From Thiobacillus sp. (GTDB lineage Bacteria > Pseudomonadota > Gammaproteobacteria > Burkholderiales > Thiobacillaceae), in assembly GCA_030679915.1 (NCBI GenBank), contig JAUXRY010000036.1, positions 1 through 43,324 on the forward strand: DNA of 43,324 bases. The letters run 5' to 3'. The position numbers and the translations under genes were made by a program. Below are positions 35,721 to 43,324 of the stretch, piece by piece; positions within the stretch are counted from its first letter, which is position 1; the number at the start of each line of letters is the position of its first letter. The notes beneath the pieces were generated by a model that had not been told where the DNA came from, did not search any database, and saw only the letters and a list, made by a program, of their open reading frames with translations.

Positions 35721-36512
35721 ATGTTCGAAAAAACCATCGGTCACGCCAAGGACAGCCTCGCAGAGGTCTCGCGCGAAGCAATTGACCGCGCGGGCGAGCG
35801 GCTATCCGGTGTGGTCAAGGACGGCGTGTCGCAAGCCGGCACCGAGCTGAAGGACGTCATCTGGGAAGCCAGTCAGGAAATCGACGCCAAGCTCGACAAG
35901 ATTTCCGACGAAATTCACGCGCAACGGCAGTTCACCAAGGACGACGTGCGCGAACTGGTCGATTATGCTGGCGAAAAACTGGGCAAGCTGATGGACGAGC
36001 GCATTGTCAGCGCCAAATCCGAAATCTCCTCCCTGGTGCAGGAAAAAGTCGAATACTTCAAACACGAGATCGACAGTTTTTTCATCGAGCGTCAGCGCGA
36101 CCTCGCACGTGAGCGGCGGCGGCTGTTCATCAACGTCGCCATCGCGATTCTGGCGTCGCTGTCACTGGGGTTTGTGTCCTGGCTATATCACCAGTATCTC
36201 GGCGGCGGGCTCGATGTCTTCGCCATCTTCCGCATCGTGTTTGCCTCGCTGGCGGGCGGCTATGCGGCCTATCTGGCAGTCAGGGTTATACGACGCTGGC
36301 TGTCGATGTCGGAGCACAAAAAAGACACGCTGTTTCTGGTCAGCCGCTACTGGGGCGTGCTGCGGCCGGTGAGCATTTTCGGCACCCTGATTCTGGTATG
36401 CCTGATGGCCATATTGGTGGGTTTCCTGCTATTCCCCGATCAGATCGCGGAACTCACTGGCAGCGAAAAATGGCTCAAGAACCTGCGTGAGGCCTATCCC
36501 CTGATTCGGTAA
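35721..36512 (+). CDS. Membrane protein with long amphipathic N-terminus, unknown
   Basis: I do not recognise this 263-residue family. The N-terminal half (about 1-130) is highly charged and strongly helical, with repeated patterns such as AIDRAGERLSGVVKDGVSQAG, resembling apolipoprotein-like or late-embryogenesis-like amphipathic helices; much of it could form coiled coil. Three hydrophobic segments follow at about 136-156, 166-190 and 215-238, and a short tail. The topology suggests an inner-membrane protein with a large cytoplasmic coil. It follows plsY by seven bases and converges on tsaD 20 bases away. Its conserved-looking start, absence of frame gaps and operon position support a real gene; a link to lipid metabolism is only positional. 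Confidence 0.65.
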   Translation: MFEKTIGHAKDSLAEVSREAIDRAGERLSGVVKDGVSQAGTELKDVIWEASQEIDAKLDKISDEIHAQRQFTKDDVRELVDYAGEKLGKLMDERIVSAKSEISSLVQEKVEYFKHEIDSFFIERQRDLARERRRLFINVAIAILASLSLGFVSWLYHQYLGGGLDVFAIFRIVFASLAGGYAAYLAVRVIRRWLSMSEHKKDTLFLVSRYWGVLRPVSIFGTLILVCLMAILVGFLLFPDQIAELTGSEKWLKNLREAYPLIR

Positions 36513-36532
36513 TTCGCCCTGCAAGCCGTCGA

Positions 36533-37555
36533 TCAAACAGCTTCGAGCGACGCCAAGTCCCAACGCGGTTTGATCGCAAAGCTGAGATCGTGTTGAGCAG
36601 GTGTTCCGGAAACACTAGATGCCAGTCGCTGCGCACCCGCGTAAGCAATCATCGCGCCGTTATCGGTGCAAAACTCCATGCGCGGATAAAACACGGTGAT
36701 CCCGCGCCGTAGCCCTTCGGCCGTCAGTTGCGCGCGCAAATGGGTGTTAGCACCCACTCCGCCGGCAACAACCAAGCGGGTTGCGCCGCTTTTCTTGCAG
36801 GCAGCCAGACTCTTGCGAACCAGCACATCCACTGCGGCAGTCTGAAATGCAGCTGCGATATCCGCTGCATGGTCCAGACCTACTTTACGCACCAGCGTCA
36901 GCACCGCCGTTTTGAGGCCGCTGAAACTGAAGTCGAAATCGCCCGAATTCAACATCGGGCGCGGCAAAGTAAAGCGTGTGGCGTCCCCGCTTGCTGCCAG
37001 TTTCGACAACGCCGGCCCACCCGGATAACCCAGACCCAACAACTGAGCGGTCTTGTCGAACGCTTCGCCCGCTGCATCGTCCAGGGTTTCACCCAGCAAG
37101 GTGTAACGGCCCACGCCTGAAACCAGCATCAACTGGGTATGGCCGCCGGACACCAGCAAGGCAACGAATGGAAATTCGGGTGGCGTATCCGAAATCAGCG
37201 GCGATAGCATGTGGCCTTCGAGATGATGCACCCCAACTGCGGGAATATTGAGCGCAAACGCCAGCGCGCGCGCCATGCCTGCGCCCACCAGCAAGGCGCC
37301 GGCGAGCCCCGGGCCCTGCGTAAACGCGATGCCATCGAGGTCAGCCAGTGTGCGCCCACTCTCTTCAAACACCTGACGGGTCAACGGCAGCAGCCGCCGG
37401 ATGTGGTCGCGTGACGCCAGTTCCGGCACCACGCCGCCATAATCGTTGTGCATCGCGATCTGCGAATACAAGGCGTCCGCCAGCAGGCCCTGCGCGCTGT
37501 CATACAGCGCGACACCGGTTTCATCGCAGGAAGATTCAACGCCAAGTACCAACAT
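36533..37555 (-). CDS. tsaD: tRNA N6-threonylcarbamoyladenosine synthase subunit TsaD
   Basis: The catalytic subunit that transfers threonylcarbamoyl to A37 of ANN-decoding tRNAs, with TsaB, TsaC and TsaE. The 340 residues begin [19 protein letters not shown], the ASKHA-fold phosphate loop, and include the metal-binding [47 protein letters not shown] and [13 protein letters not shown]. All are diagnostic of TsaD. It is divergent from rpsU with 87 bases between, as in most proteobacteria. Confidence 0.96.
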   Translation of the reverse strand: MLVLGVESSCDETGVALYDSAQGLLADALYSQIAMHNDYGGVVPELASRDHIRRLLPLTRQVFEESGRTLADLDGIAFTQGPGLAGALLVGAGMARALAFALNIPAVGVHHLEGHMLSPLISDTPPEFPFVALLVSGGHTQLMLVSGVGRYTLLGETLDDAAGEAFDKTAQLLGLGYPGGPALSKLAASGDATRFTLPRPMLNSGDFDFSFSGLKTAVLTLVRKVGLDHAADIAAAFQTAAVDVLVRKSLAACKKSGATRLVVAGGVGANTHLRAQLTAEGLRRGITVFYPRMEFCTDNGAMIAYAGAQRLASSVSGTPAQHDLSFAIKPRWDLASLEAV

Positions 37556-37601
37556 TAGGAAGGAGATTACAGGGGGACTGGAATAAAGCTCTCGAACTTG
37601 C

Positions 37602-37607
37602 TATTAT
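37602..37607 (+). promoter_or_regulatory. Possible -10 box for rpsU
   Basis: TATTAT lies 35 bases ahead of the rpsU start. A candidate -35, TGGAAT, at 17 bases spacing matches only three of six. It is the best promoter-like element between divergent tsaD and rpsU but is weak. Confidence 0.3.
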
Positions 37608-37642
37608 TCTCGTTTTTCCCGTTTCCCGGAAGCCATCTTCAC

Positions 37643-37855
37643 ATGCCTCACGTCAAAGTCAAAGAAAACGAGCCGTTCGATGTCGCACTGCGTCGCTTCA
37701 AGCGTTCCATCGAAAAAGTGGGGCTCCTGACCGAACTGCGCGCCCGCGAGTTCTACGAAAAGCCCACCGCAGAACGCAAGCGCAAGCTCGCCGCAGCGGT
37801 CAAGCGTCAAAGCAAGCGTCTGCGCGGTCAGCAACTCCCTCCCAAGATGTATTGA
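37643..37855 (+). CDS. rpsU: 30S ribosomal protein S21
   Basis: A small basic protein of the 30S subunit that helps base-pairing of mRNA leaders to 16S rRNA. The 70 residues run [39 protein letters not shown] and the basic tail with [13 protein letters not shown], matching S21. ATG 37643 is chosen; an upstream in-frame ATG at 37598 overlaps the promoter region and adds residues foreign to S21. It opens the rpsU-yqeY-dnaG-rpoD cluster. Confidence 0.97.
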   Translation: MPHVKVKENEPFDVALRRFKRSIEKVGLLTELRAREFYEKPTAERKRKLAAAVKRQSKRLRGQQLPPKMY

Positions 37856-37875
37856 TTCTGCGTTCACGCAGAATC
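37854..37875 (+). other. Stable hairpin at the rpsU stop codon
   Basis: GATTCTGCG (37854-37862) pairs perfectly with CGCAGAATC (37867-37875) around the tetraloop TTCA. The stem begins within the rpsU stop codon. There is no following T-run, so it is more likely an RNA-stabilising or processing element than a terminator. Confidence 0.65.
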
Positions 37876-37900
37876 ACCCTACCGAAAATAGCCCCCAAGC

Positions 37901-38362
37901 ATGTCACTCAAGCTTCGCATTACTGAGGACATGAAGACGGCTATGCGCGCCAAGGACACGGTGCGCCTCGGTACGATTCGTCTGCTTCTGGCTGCCATCA
38001 AGCAAAAAGAAATCGACGAACGGATTGAGTTGGATGACACCGCGCTGGGTGATCCCATCATCGGCAGCATCGTCGAAAAACTGATCAAGCAACGCAAGGA
38101 TTCCATCAGCCAGTTTCAGGCTGCCGGTCGTGACGACCTGGTGGCGGTCGAACAGGCTGAACTCGTCATATTGCTCGCCTATCTGCCCGAGCAACTGTCC
38201 GCTGCCGAAGTTGAAGCTGCGGTGGTTGCCGCGATTGTTGAATCCGGTGCAGCCAGTGCGAAAGATATGGGCAAGGTCATGGGGCTGGTTAAACCCAAAC
38301 TCGCCGGCCGCGCCGACATGGGGCAGGTTTCCGCGTTGATCAAAGCCCGCCTGGCGGGTTGA
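37901..38362 (+). CDS. yqeY: GatB/YqeY domain protein
   Basis: A 153-residue helical protein of the YqeY family, related to the tRNA-interacting C-terminal domain of amidotransferase subunit GatB. It starts MSLKLRITEDMKTAMRAKD and shows TVRLGTIRLLLAAIKQKEID, KLIKQRKDSISQFQAAGRDDL, LPEQLSAAEVEA and KDMGKVMGLVKPKLAGRADM, which are the family signatures. Function is not firmly known; tRNA-related activity is assumed. It lies between rpsU and dnaG, as in many betaproteobacteria and other bacteria where the gene has joined this cluster. Confidence 0.9.
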   Translation: MSLKLRITEDMKTAMRAKDTVRLGTIRLLLAAIKQKEIDERIELDDTALGDPIIGSIVEKLIKQRKDSISQFQAAGRDDLVAVEQAELVILLAYLPEQLSAAEVEAAVVAAIVESGAASAKDMGKVMGLVKPKLAGRADMGQVSALIKARLAG

Positions 38363-38370
38363 CGTCCCCC

Positions 38371-38391
38371 ACCCGGATCCGTCCGGGTTTA
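38371..38391 (+). terminator. Weak terminator-like hairpin before dnaG
   Basis: ACCCGGA (38371-38377) pairs with TCCGGGT (38382-38388) around TCCG, followed by only TT and then A. It lies 14 bases ahead of the dnaG start codon. In E. coli a partial terminator between rpsU and dnaG lowers primase output relative to S21; this hairpin may do a similar job (inference). Confidence 0.45.
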
Positions 38392-38404
38392 TCATGCGTT
38401 AACC

Positions 38405-40108
38405 ATGATCCCGCGTGATTTCATCGACACTCTGCTCGCCCGCGTCGACATTATTGACGTGATCGACCGGCGCGTGCCGCTGAAAAAAGCAGGCCAGAAT
38501 TATCAGGCCTGCTGTCCGTTCCACAGCGAAAAAACCCCGTCCTTCACCGTCAGTCCGACCAAGCAGTTTTATCACTGTTTTGGCTGCGGCGCACATGGCA
38601 CAGCACTCGGCTTCCTGATGGAATACGAGCAGATGAGCTTTCCCGATGCCGTTGCGGCACTGGCGCAGGATGTCGGCCTGCCGATTCCGGAGTCGGCCCA
38701 GGAACCCGACCGGCCCAGACCGCCCCCCGCATTGTGGGACGCGCTCGAACAAGCCTCGCAGTTCTATAAACAGCAACTCAAGCAGTCTCCGCACGCAATC
38801 GACTATTTAAAACGACGGGGGCTCACTGGCATCATCGCTGCACGCTACGGCGTGGGTTACGCACCCGACGGCTCGCCGCTGAAGCAGGTTTTTACCGATT
38901 ATGCAGTGGACGCACTCGCCGCTTCCGGGATGGTTATCGACGGTGACCACGGACGCTATGACCGTTTCCGCAACCGCATCATGTTCCCGATCAAGAACGT
39001 CAAAGGCCAGATAGTCGGCTTTGGCGGACGCGTGCTGGACCAGGGTGAACCCAAATACCTGAACTCTCCCGAAACGCCCCTGTTTCACAAGGGCTCGGAG
39101 ATTTATGGCCTGTTTGAAGCGCGCGCCGCGATCAAGGCTGCTGGCCGCGTCATCGTGGTCGAAGGCTATATGGACGTGGTGGCTTTGGCGCAGCATGGGG
39201 TGGAGTTTGCTGTTGCCACACTCGGCACCGCCACCACGCCGATCCATGCACGCAACCTCCTGCGCCACAGTGACCGCCTGATCTACGCTTTCGATGGCGA
39301 CAACGCCGGACGCAAGGCCGCGTGGCGCGCTCTGGAAAATTCGCTGGAGGCGCTGCAGGACGGCAAGGAAGTCAGCTTTTTGTTTTTGCCTGAAGGCGAA
39401 GACCCCGATAGTTATATCCGCACCCACGGCCAAGCCGCATTTTTAAAGCTGCTGGACACCGACACGCTGCCGCTCTCGGCTTTTCTGGTGCGCGAACTGG
39501 TACGAGACCGCAAACTCAACAGCCAAGAGGGTCAGGCTGCACTTTTAAAAGCAGCCAAACCCCTGTTGGAAAAGATTGCTGCACCCCTGCTGGCCAGCCT
39601 GATACAACGCCAAATCGCTGAATTGGCCCACTTGCAGCCCGGTGACCTCAGTCAAATGGGCATCAAACCTGCTGCAACGCGGCGGGCCCCACCGCAACGG
39701 CCGCAACGTCGCGTCGCGCCCTCATACCTGCGTAACCTGTCACATGCATTGTTGATGCTGCCGCAACGTGCTGCAGAAATCGATGACCAGTGGCTCGAAG
39801 TCGACGACCCGCTGGGCGCGCCCGTCCGCTCACTGGTGGACTGGCTATCTAAGCTTGACGCCCCCGCTTCTCCCGCCGCGCTTAAAGAGGCCGCACGCGG
39901 CAGCGAACTTGAGCCCCTGATTGATGAACTTATGACCGGTTTGCTCGACAAATCGGATGATTGGAACTGGAACGCTCACTTTGAACTCGCGGTCGAACAA
40001 GTACGTGAGAAATGGCTGCTGCGTCGAAAGCAGGAACTGAGCTCACGGTCATTGAGCAGTTTGTCTGAGTCGGAACGAAACGAATTGACCAAACTGGCAC
40101 GTTCCTAG
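38405..40108 (+). CDS. dnaG: DNA primase DnaG
   Basis: Synthesises RNA primers at replication forks. The 567 residues open with a CHC2 zinc-binding domain (C37, H40, C58, C61 in CCPFHSEKTPSFTVSP and FYHCFGCGAHG). The catalytic TOPRIM core spans about 165-365, with NRIMFPIKNVKGQIVGFGGR, VVEGYMDVVALAQHGV and FDGDNAGRKAAWRALE. A C-terminal helicase-binding region (about 430-567) includes the DnaB-interacting helical segment. Length is close to E. coli (581). ATG 38405 is the first codon with family similarity. It has its own hairpin just upstream and is followed by a promoter ahead of rpoD. Confidence 0.96.
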   Translation: MIPRDFIDTLLARVDIIDVIDRRVPLKKAGQNYQACCPFHSEKTPSFTVSPTKQFYHCFGCGAHGTALGFLMEYEQMSFPDAVAALAQDVGLPIPESAQEPDRPRPPPALWDALEQASQFYKQQLKQSPHAIDYLKRRGLTGIIAARYGVGYAPDGSPLKQVFTDYAVDALAASGMVIDGDHGRYDRFRNRIMFPIKNVKGQIVGFGGRVLDQGEPKYLNSPETPLFHKGSEIYGLFEARAAIKAAGRVIVVEGYMDVVALAQHGVEFAVATLGTATTPIHARNLLRHSDRLIYAFDGDNAGRKAAWRALENSLEALQDGKEVSFLFLPEGEDPDSYIRTHGQAAFLKLLDTDTLPLSAFLVRELVRDRKLNSQEGQAALLKAAKPLLEKIAAPLLASLIQRQIAELAHLQPGDLSQMGIKPAATRRAPPQRPQRRVAPSYLRNLSHALLMLPQRAAEIDDQWLEVDDPLGAPVRSLVDWLSKLDAPASPAALKEAARGSELEPLIDELMTGLLDKSDDWNWNAHFELAVEQVREKWLLRRKQELSSRSLSSLSESERNELTKLARS

Positions 40109-40123
40109 CTTGTCACAAACGTC

Positions 40124-40151
40124 AAGACAAACCCCCTGATTACGGTATAAT
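40124..40151 (+). promoter_or_regulatory. Promoter for rpoD
   Basis: A perfect TATAAT -10 box (40146-40151) is preceded at 16 bases by AAGACA (40124-40129), a four-of-six -35 match. It lies in the 114-base dnaG-rpoD spacer and would let sigma-70 be made independently of the upstream cluster. The transcript leader would be roughly 65 bases. Confidence 0.6.
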
Positions 40152-40222
40152 TGCCGGTTTTTGAACGATTTTATCTCCCTTGTGCGTCTCGCGCAGGGCG
40201 GAATTTAAGCGGAGAAATATCT

Positions 40223-42154
40223 GTGGCCGTACGTGGAAGAAAACCAGGCAGTGGCGCCAAAAAAGCCGAAGCGCTGATCCCTCTGAAGGCACTGACCCCG
40301 GTGGAAGCCGAGGCACGCCGCACCCAACTGAAGAACCTCATCATTCTGGGTAAGGAACGCGGCTTCCTGACTTACGCAGAGATCAACGACCACCTTCCCG
40401 ACGAAGTGCTGGACGCCGACCAGATCGAGGGCGTGATCAGCATGCTCAACGATATGGGCATCCAGGTCTACGATGAGGCGCCGGACGCAGAAACCCTGCT
40501 GTTGCATGAATCCGCACCCGCCGCCACCGATGAAGATGTGGCCGCAGAAGCTGAACAGGCACTCACCACCGTCGACTCCGAATTCGGCCGCACCACCGAC
40601 CCGGTCCGCATGTACATGCGCGAGATGGGCTCGGTCGACCTGCTGACCCGTGAAGGCGAGATTGAAATTGCCAAGCGCATCGAAGAAGGTCTGCGCCACA
40701 TGGTGATGGCCATTTCGTCGTGCCCGCTTACGATCCAGCAAATTCTGGATATGGCGTCACAGGTTGAAAACGAAACCATGCGCATCGATGAATTGATCGA
40801 TGGCTTTGTTGAAGTCGAAGCTGAAAAAGAAGAAGAGGAAGAAGAGGAAGAAGAAGACTCCGACAGCGAGGACGACGACGATAGCGAAGAAGATGACGAA
40901 GAAGCCACGGCCAAACTGGCTGCGGCCAATCTGGCACAACTGAAAGTTGAGGCACTCGCTCAATTCGACTTCATCCGTAAAGCCTACAAAAAGGCACAAA
41001 ACGCACACGTCAAGTTCGGCCTCGGCAGTCCTCAGCACATGAAGGCGCAATCCGAAGTCACTGAACTGTTAATGGTTATCCGGTTCACGGTTCGCCAAGT
41101 CGACAGCCTGTGTGAAAAAATCCGCAGTGCGGTGGAAGAAGTCCGCTCGCATGAACGCAAGATCATGGAATTCTGCGTCGCTCGCTCCGGCATGCCCCGC
41201 CCGCATTTCATCAAAGGTTTCCCCGGCAATGAAACCAATATGGCGTGGCTGGACAAGGAAATCGCCGCCAAAAAGGCCTATTGCTCGACCCTCGCCAAGG
41301 TTCAGTACGAAGTTAAAGCACACCAGGAAGCCCTCATCGCGATGCAGGATCGCGTGGGCCTGCCGATCAAGAGCCTGAAGGACGTCAACAAGCAAATGTC
41401 CACCGGCGAAGCCAAGGCGCGTCGCGCCAAGCGCGAGATGATCGAAGCCAACCTGCGTCTGGTGATCTCGATCGCCAAAAAATACACCAACCGCGGCCTG
41501 CAGTTCCTCGACCTGATTCAGGAAGGCAACATCGGCCTGATGAAAGCCGTGGAAAAGTTCGAATACCGTCGCGGCTACAAATTTTCGACTTACGCCACCT
41601 GGTGGATTCGTCAGGCAATCACGCGCTCGATTGCCGACCAGGCACGCACCATCCGCATTCCGGTGCACATGATCGAAACCATCAACAAGATGAACCGGAT
41701 CAGCCGTCAAATTTTGCAGGAGACCGGTGTCGAGCCGGATCCGGCAACGCTGGCGCTGAAGATGGAAATGCCGGAAGAAAAGATCCGCAAGATCATGAAA
41801 ATCGCCAAAGAGCCGATTTCCATGGAGACGCCGATTGGCGACGACGAAGATTCCCATCTAGGCGATTTCATCGAGGACTCCAGCACCCTGTCACCCGATG
41901 ATTCCGCGATCTACTCCAACCTTCGCGACGCTACCCGCGAAGTGCTGGACAGCCTGACTTCACGTGAGGCCAAGGTGTTGCGCATGCGCTTCGGTATCGA
42001 AATGAACACCGACCATACGCTGGAAGAAGTCGGCAAGCAGTTTGACGTAACGCGTGAGCGAATTCGCCAAATCGAAGCTAAAGCCTTACGCAAGTTGCGC
42101 CACCCGACCCGTTCCGAGCGGCTGAAAAGCTTCGTCGGCAGCGGCGAAGAATAA
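40223..42154 (+). CDS. rpoD: RNA polymerase sigma-70 factor RpoD
   Basis: The primary sigma factor. The 643 residues contain region 1.1 (about 1-90), region 1.2 with [31 protein letters not shown], a non-conserved insert carrying a very acidic tract (about residues 203-228), regions 2.1-2.4 ([56 protein letters not shown]), region 3, and region 4 with [20 protein letters not shown] and [20 protein letters not shown] placed the start at GTG 40223, which follows GGAG at 40211-40214 and opens [10 protein letters not shown]; upstream residues in frame overlap the promoter. A terminator and a tRNA gene follow. Confidence 0.96.
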   Translation: MAVRGRKPGSGAKKAEALIPLKALTPVEAEARRTQLKNLIILGKERGFLTYAEINDHLPDEVLDADQIEGVISMLNDMGIQVYDEAPDAETLLLHESAPAATDEDVAAEAEQALTTVDSEFGRTTDPVRMYMREMGSVDLLTREGEIEIAKRIEEGLRHMVMAISSCPLTIQQILDMASQVENETMRIDELIDGFVEVEAEKEEEEEEEEEDSDSEDDDDSEEDDEEATAKLAAANLAQLKVEALAQFDFIRKAYKKAQNAHVKFGLGSPQHMKAQSEVTELLMVIRFTVRQVDSLCEKIRSAVEEVRSHERKIMEFCVARSGMPRPHFIKGFPGNETNMAWLDKEIAAKKAYCSTLAKVQYEVKAHQEALIAMQDRVGLPIKSLKDVNKQMSTGEAKARRAKREMIEANLRLVISIAKKYTNRGLQFLDLIQEGNIGLMKAVEKFEYRRGYKFSTYATWWIRQAITRSIADQARTIRIPVHMIETINKMNRISRQILQETGVEPDPATLALKMEMPEEKIRKIMKIAKEPISMETPIGDDEDSHLGDFIEDSSTLSPDDSAIYSNLRDATREVLDSLTSREAKVLRMRFGIEMNTDHTLEEVGKQFDVTRERIRQIEAKALRKLRHPTRSERLKSFVGSGEE

Positions 42155-42161
42155 GCACCAC

Positions 42162-42190
42162 GCCCCGCCATTCGGCGGGGCTTTACGTTT
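42162..42190 (+). terminator. Intrinsic terminator after rpoD
   Basis: GCCCCGCC (42162-42169) pairs perfectly with GGCGGGGC (42174-42181) around ATTC, followed by a T-rich tract TTTACGTTTT. It is eight bases past the rpoD stop and just ahead of the tRNA gene, which therefore needs its own promoter or depends on readthrough. Confidence 0.85.
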
Positions 42191-42192
42191 TC

Positions 42193-42269
<77 letters not shown>

Positions 42270-42302
42270 CAACAACTTCCAACAGTGTCCAGAAACGTCC
42301 CT

Positions 42303-42329
42303 AAGCCCGTGTAAATACGGGCTTTTTCT
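42303..42329 (+). terminator. Intrinsic terminator after the tRNA gene
   Basis: AAGCCCGT (42303-42310) pairs perfectly with ACGGGCTT (42317-42324) around GTAAAT, followed by TTTC TT. It would end the tRNA transcript about 35 bases past the CCA and insulate the integrase gene. Confidence 0.82.
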
Positions 42330-42367
42330 TTGTGTTAACGTCCATTAAGGTTTAAGATGATTCCACG

Positions 42368-42434
42368 AAATACCCCATGTGTGGGGGTATTTTTGGGGGC
42401 ATTTCCAAGAGCCAAAAACAAAATACCCCCAAAA
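42368..42434. repeat. GGGGGTATTT repeat array in the integrase leader
   Basis: Four related units lie in the 80 bases before the integrase start. AAATACCCC is at 42368, GGGGGTATTTTT at 42383, TTTTGGGGGCATTT at 42391 and AAATACCCCCAAAA at 42421. The first two form an inverted pair around a 6-base gap, and the third and fourth are inverted copies with one mismatch. They could be arm-type sites for the integrase or an autoregulatory operator; neither is proven. Confidence 0.6.
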
Positions 42435-42449
42435 CACGAGGAAACCCGC

Positions 42450-43223
42450 ATGGCTATTAGCGATCTAGCTGTCCGTTGTGCAAAATCAGGCCTGAAAACC
42501 ACCCGTCTGTTCGACGGTGGCGGCCTGTATCTGGAAGTCACCCCTGCCGGTGGCAAGCTGTGGCGGCTGAAATATCGCTTCGACAGCAAGGAAAAGGTTC
42601 TGGCGCTTGGCAAGTATCCCGAAATCAGTTTGAAGGATGCACGGGAGCGCCGCGACGAAGCACGCAAGCTGCTGGCAAACGAAGTAGACCCTGGCGAAAA
42701 CCGCAAGCAGCAAAAAGCCGCAAAAGCCGAGCGGTCTGCGAACAGCTTTGAAGTCGTCGCCCGGGAGTGGATAGCCAAGAATAAACCCACTTGGGCCGCT
42801 TCACACACAATCAAAATCGTTCGGCGTCTGGAAATGTATGTTTACCCCTGGCTGGGTGCCAAGCCGATTGCCACCATCACTGCACCTGACCTTCTGGCGA
42901 TGGCCAGACGTATCGAGAACAAGGGTGCGCTAGAAACCGCCCACAGGGCGATGCAGAACTGCGGGCAGGTATTCCGCTATGCCGTGGCGACCGGACGCGC
43001 TGAGCGTGACCCTACGGGCGATCTTCGCGGAGCCTTGCAGCCGGTCAAGTCAACGCATATGGCGGCTGTCACCGAACCGCATAAGGTTGCTGAACTGTTA
43101 CGGACTCTAGACGGCTATCAAGGTACGTTGACCGTGCGCTGTGCCTTGCAGCTTGCGCCCCTGGTATTCGTGCGGCCGGGTGAACTGACCCGCCCCGACT
43201 TTCGTGGAGGCCATTTGGTTTAA
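42450..43223 (+). pseudogene. P4-type tyrosine integrase, broken by IS insertion
   Basis: The N-terminal part of a P4/DUF4102-type integrase that normally recombines an element into a tRNA gene. It has the arm-binding domain (about 1-85; FDGGGLYLEVTPAGGKLWRLKYRF, ALGKYPEISLKDARERR), the core-binding domain (about 95-190) and the beginning of the catalytic domain to FVRPGEL, which holds the first catalytic arginine. Normal sequence stops there near 43180. The frame then runs about 14 codons into an IS3-family end and halts at 43223. Lys, His-x-x-Arg, His and Tyr are missing, so it cannot be active unless the rest resumes beyond the IS. ATG 42450 follows GAGGAAA; an upstream ATG at 42357 lies in the repeat leader. 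It sits just after the tRNA. Confidence 0.85.
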
Positions 43224-43324
43224 GTCAGGCTATTGTCTCGGCCTGACTGGCGAGTTGCTGGTAGTAGTTTGCCTCAGCTTCTGCCGGCGGGATATACCCA
43301 ATCGGTTCGAGCAGCCTGTGGTGA
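43181..43324 (-). mobile_element. IS3-family insertion sequence, partial at window edge
   Basis: The transposase 3' end reads toward the integrase, and similarity to the integrase stops near 43180, so one IS end lies at about 43181-43191. TGAACTGACCCG or TGACCCG at that point is a plausible terminal inverted repeat beginning with TG. The other end lies outside the window, so target duplication and element length cannot be checked. Confidence 0.75.
43225..43323 (-). CDS. IS3-family transposase OrfB, C-terminal fragment
   Basis: Only the last 32 residues and stop codon are in the window; the rest continues past the right edge. The translated minus strand contains HHRLLEPIGYIPPAEAEANYY and ends ASQAETIA, which is the highly characteristic C-terminus of the IS3-group DDE transposase (OrfB, usually made as an OrfAB frameshift fusion). 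The stop is TGA at 43227-43225. The fragment is downstream of the DDE catalytic core, so activity cannot be judged. Confidence 0.85.
   Translation of the reverse strand, partial: HHRLLEPIGYIPPAEAEANYYQQLASQAETIA

Noticed and set aside
42368..42434. Possible CRISPR or iteron-type replication origin
   Set aside because: There are only four short units in mixed orientation with irregular spacing, next to an integrase rather than cas or replication genes.

Overview
The window reads as ordinary chromosome of a betaproteobacterium, most likely in or near the Nitrosomonadales. The basis is overall protein resemblance, the moderately high GC content, the gene orders ffh / rpsP-rimM-trmD-rplS and folB | plsY, tsaD | rpsU-yqeY-dnaG-rpoD-tRNA(CAU), and the pilB-pilC-pilD-coaE-zapD-yacG operon. 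No species call is possible from sequence alone. Gene density is very high and no stretch over 300 bases lacks a gene. Most of the window is housekeeping; accessory DNA appears only at the extreme right.

Layout, left to right. (1) 64-3664: an EnvZ/OmpR two-component pair on the minus strand, divergent from three small secreted proteins (charged, glycine-zipper, histidine-rich). The shared intergenic region holds a tandem GTTACA repeat that could be an OmpR-family site. (2) 3662-10290, minus: ferredoxin-NADP reductase, CCA-adding enzyme, an NDUFA9-like epimerase/dehydratase, a Slt lytic transglycosylase and biosynthetic threonine deaminase. Divergent rpiA follows. (3) 11031-18640, minus: the type IV pilus assembly block (pilB, pilC, pilD) tightly overlapping coaE, zapD and yacG, preceded by a CorC-type protein and a CcsA/YpjD-type membrane protein. 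(4) 18724-22272, plus: ffh and the rpsP-rimM-trmD-rplS ribosomal operon, closed by a near-perfect bidirectional terminator. (5) 22376-31427, minus: a three-gene signalling operon made of a 1751-residue multi-PAS histidine kinase, a single-domain Rcp-type response regulator and a REC-REC-PAS-GAF-PAS-GGDEF-EAL protein. This is the most distinctive locus. (6) 31606-36512: ogt-xerD, an AstE/aspartoacylase-like protein, a TauE/SafE permease, folB, plsY and an unrecognised membrane protein. (7) 36533-42154: tsaD and, divergently, the macromolecular synthesis cluster rpsU-yqeY-dnaG-rpoD. (8) 42193-43324: a tRNA gene with a CAU anticodon, a P4-type integrase broken by an IS3-family element, and the end of that element's transposase at the window edge. 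This looks like the border of an integrative element.

How the parts work together. Region 5 looks like one phosphorelay feeding cyclic-di-GMP turnover: the kinase senses a periplasmic ligand and possibly internal cues, the Rcp-type regulator is its probable partner, and the GGDEF-EAL protein is the output. Cyclic-di-GMP commonly controls pili, so a link to the pil block in region 3 is possible but is inference. Regions 4 and 7 supply translation, protein targeting, replication priming and transcription initiation. I found no CRISPR array, rRNA operon, toxin-antitoxin pair or defence system in the window.
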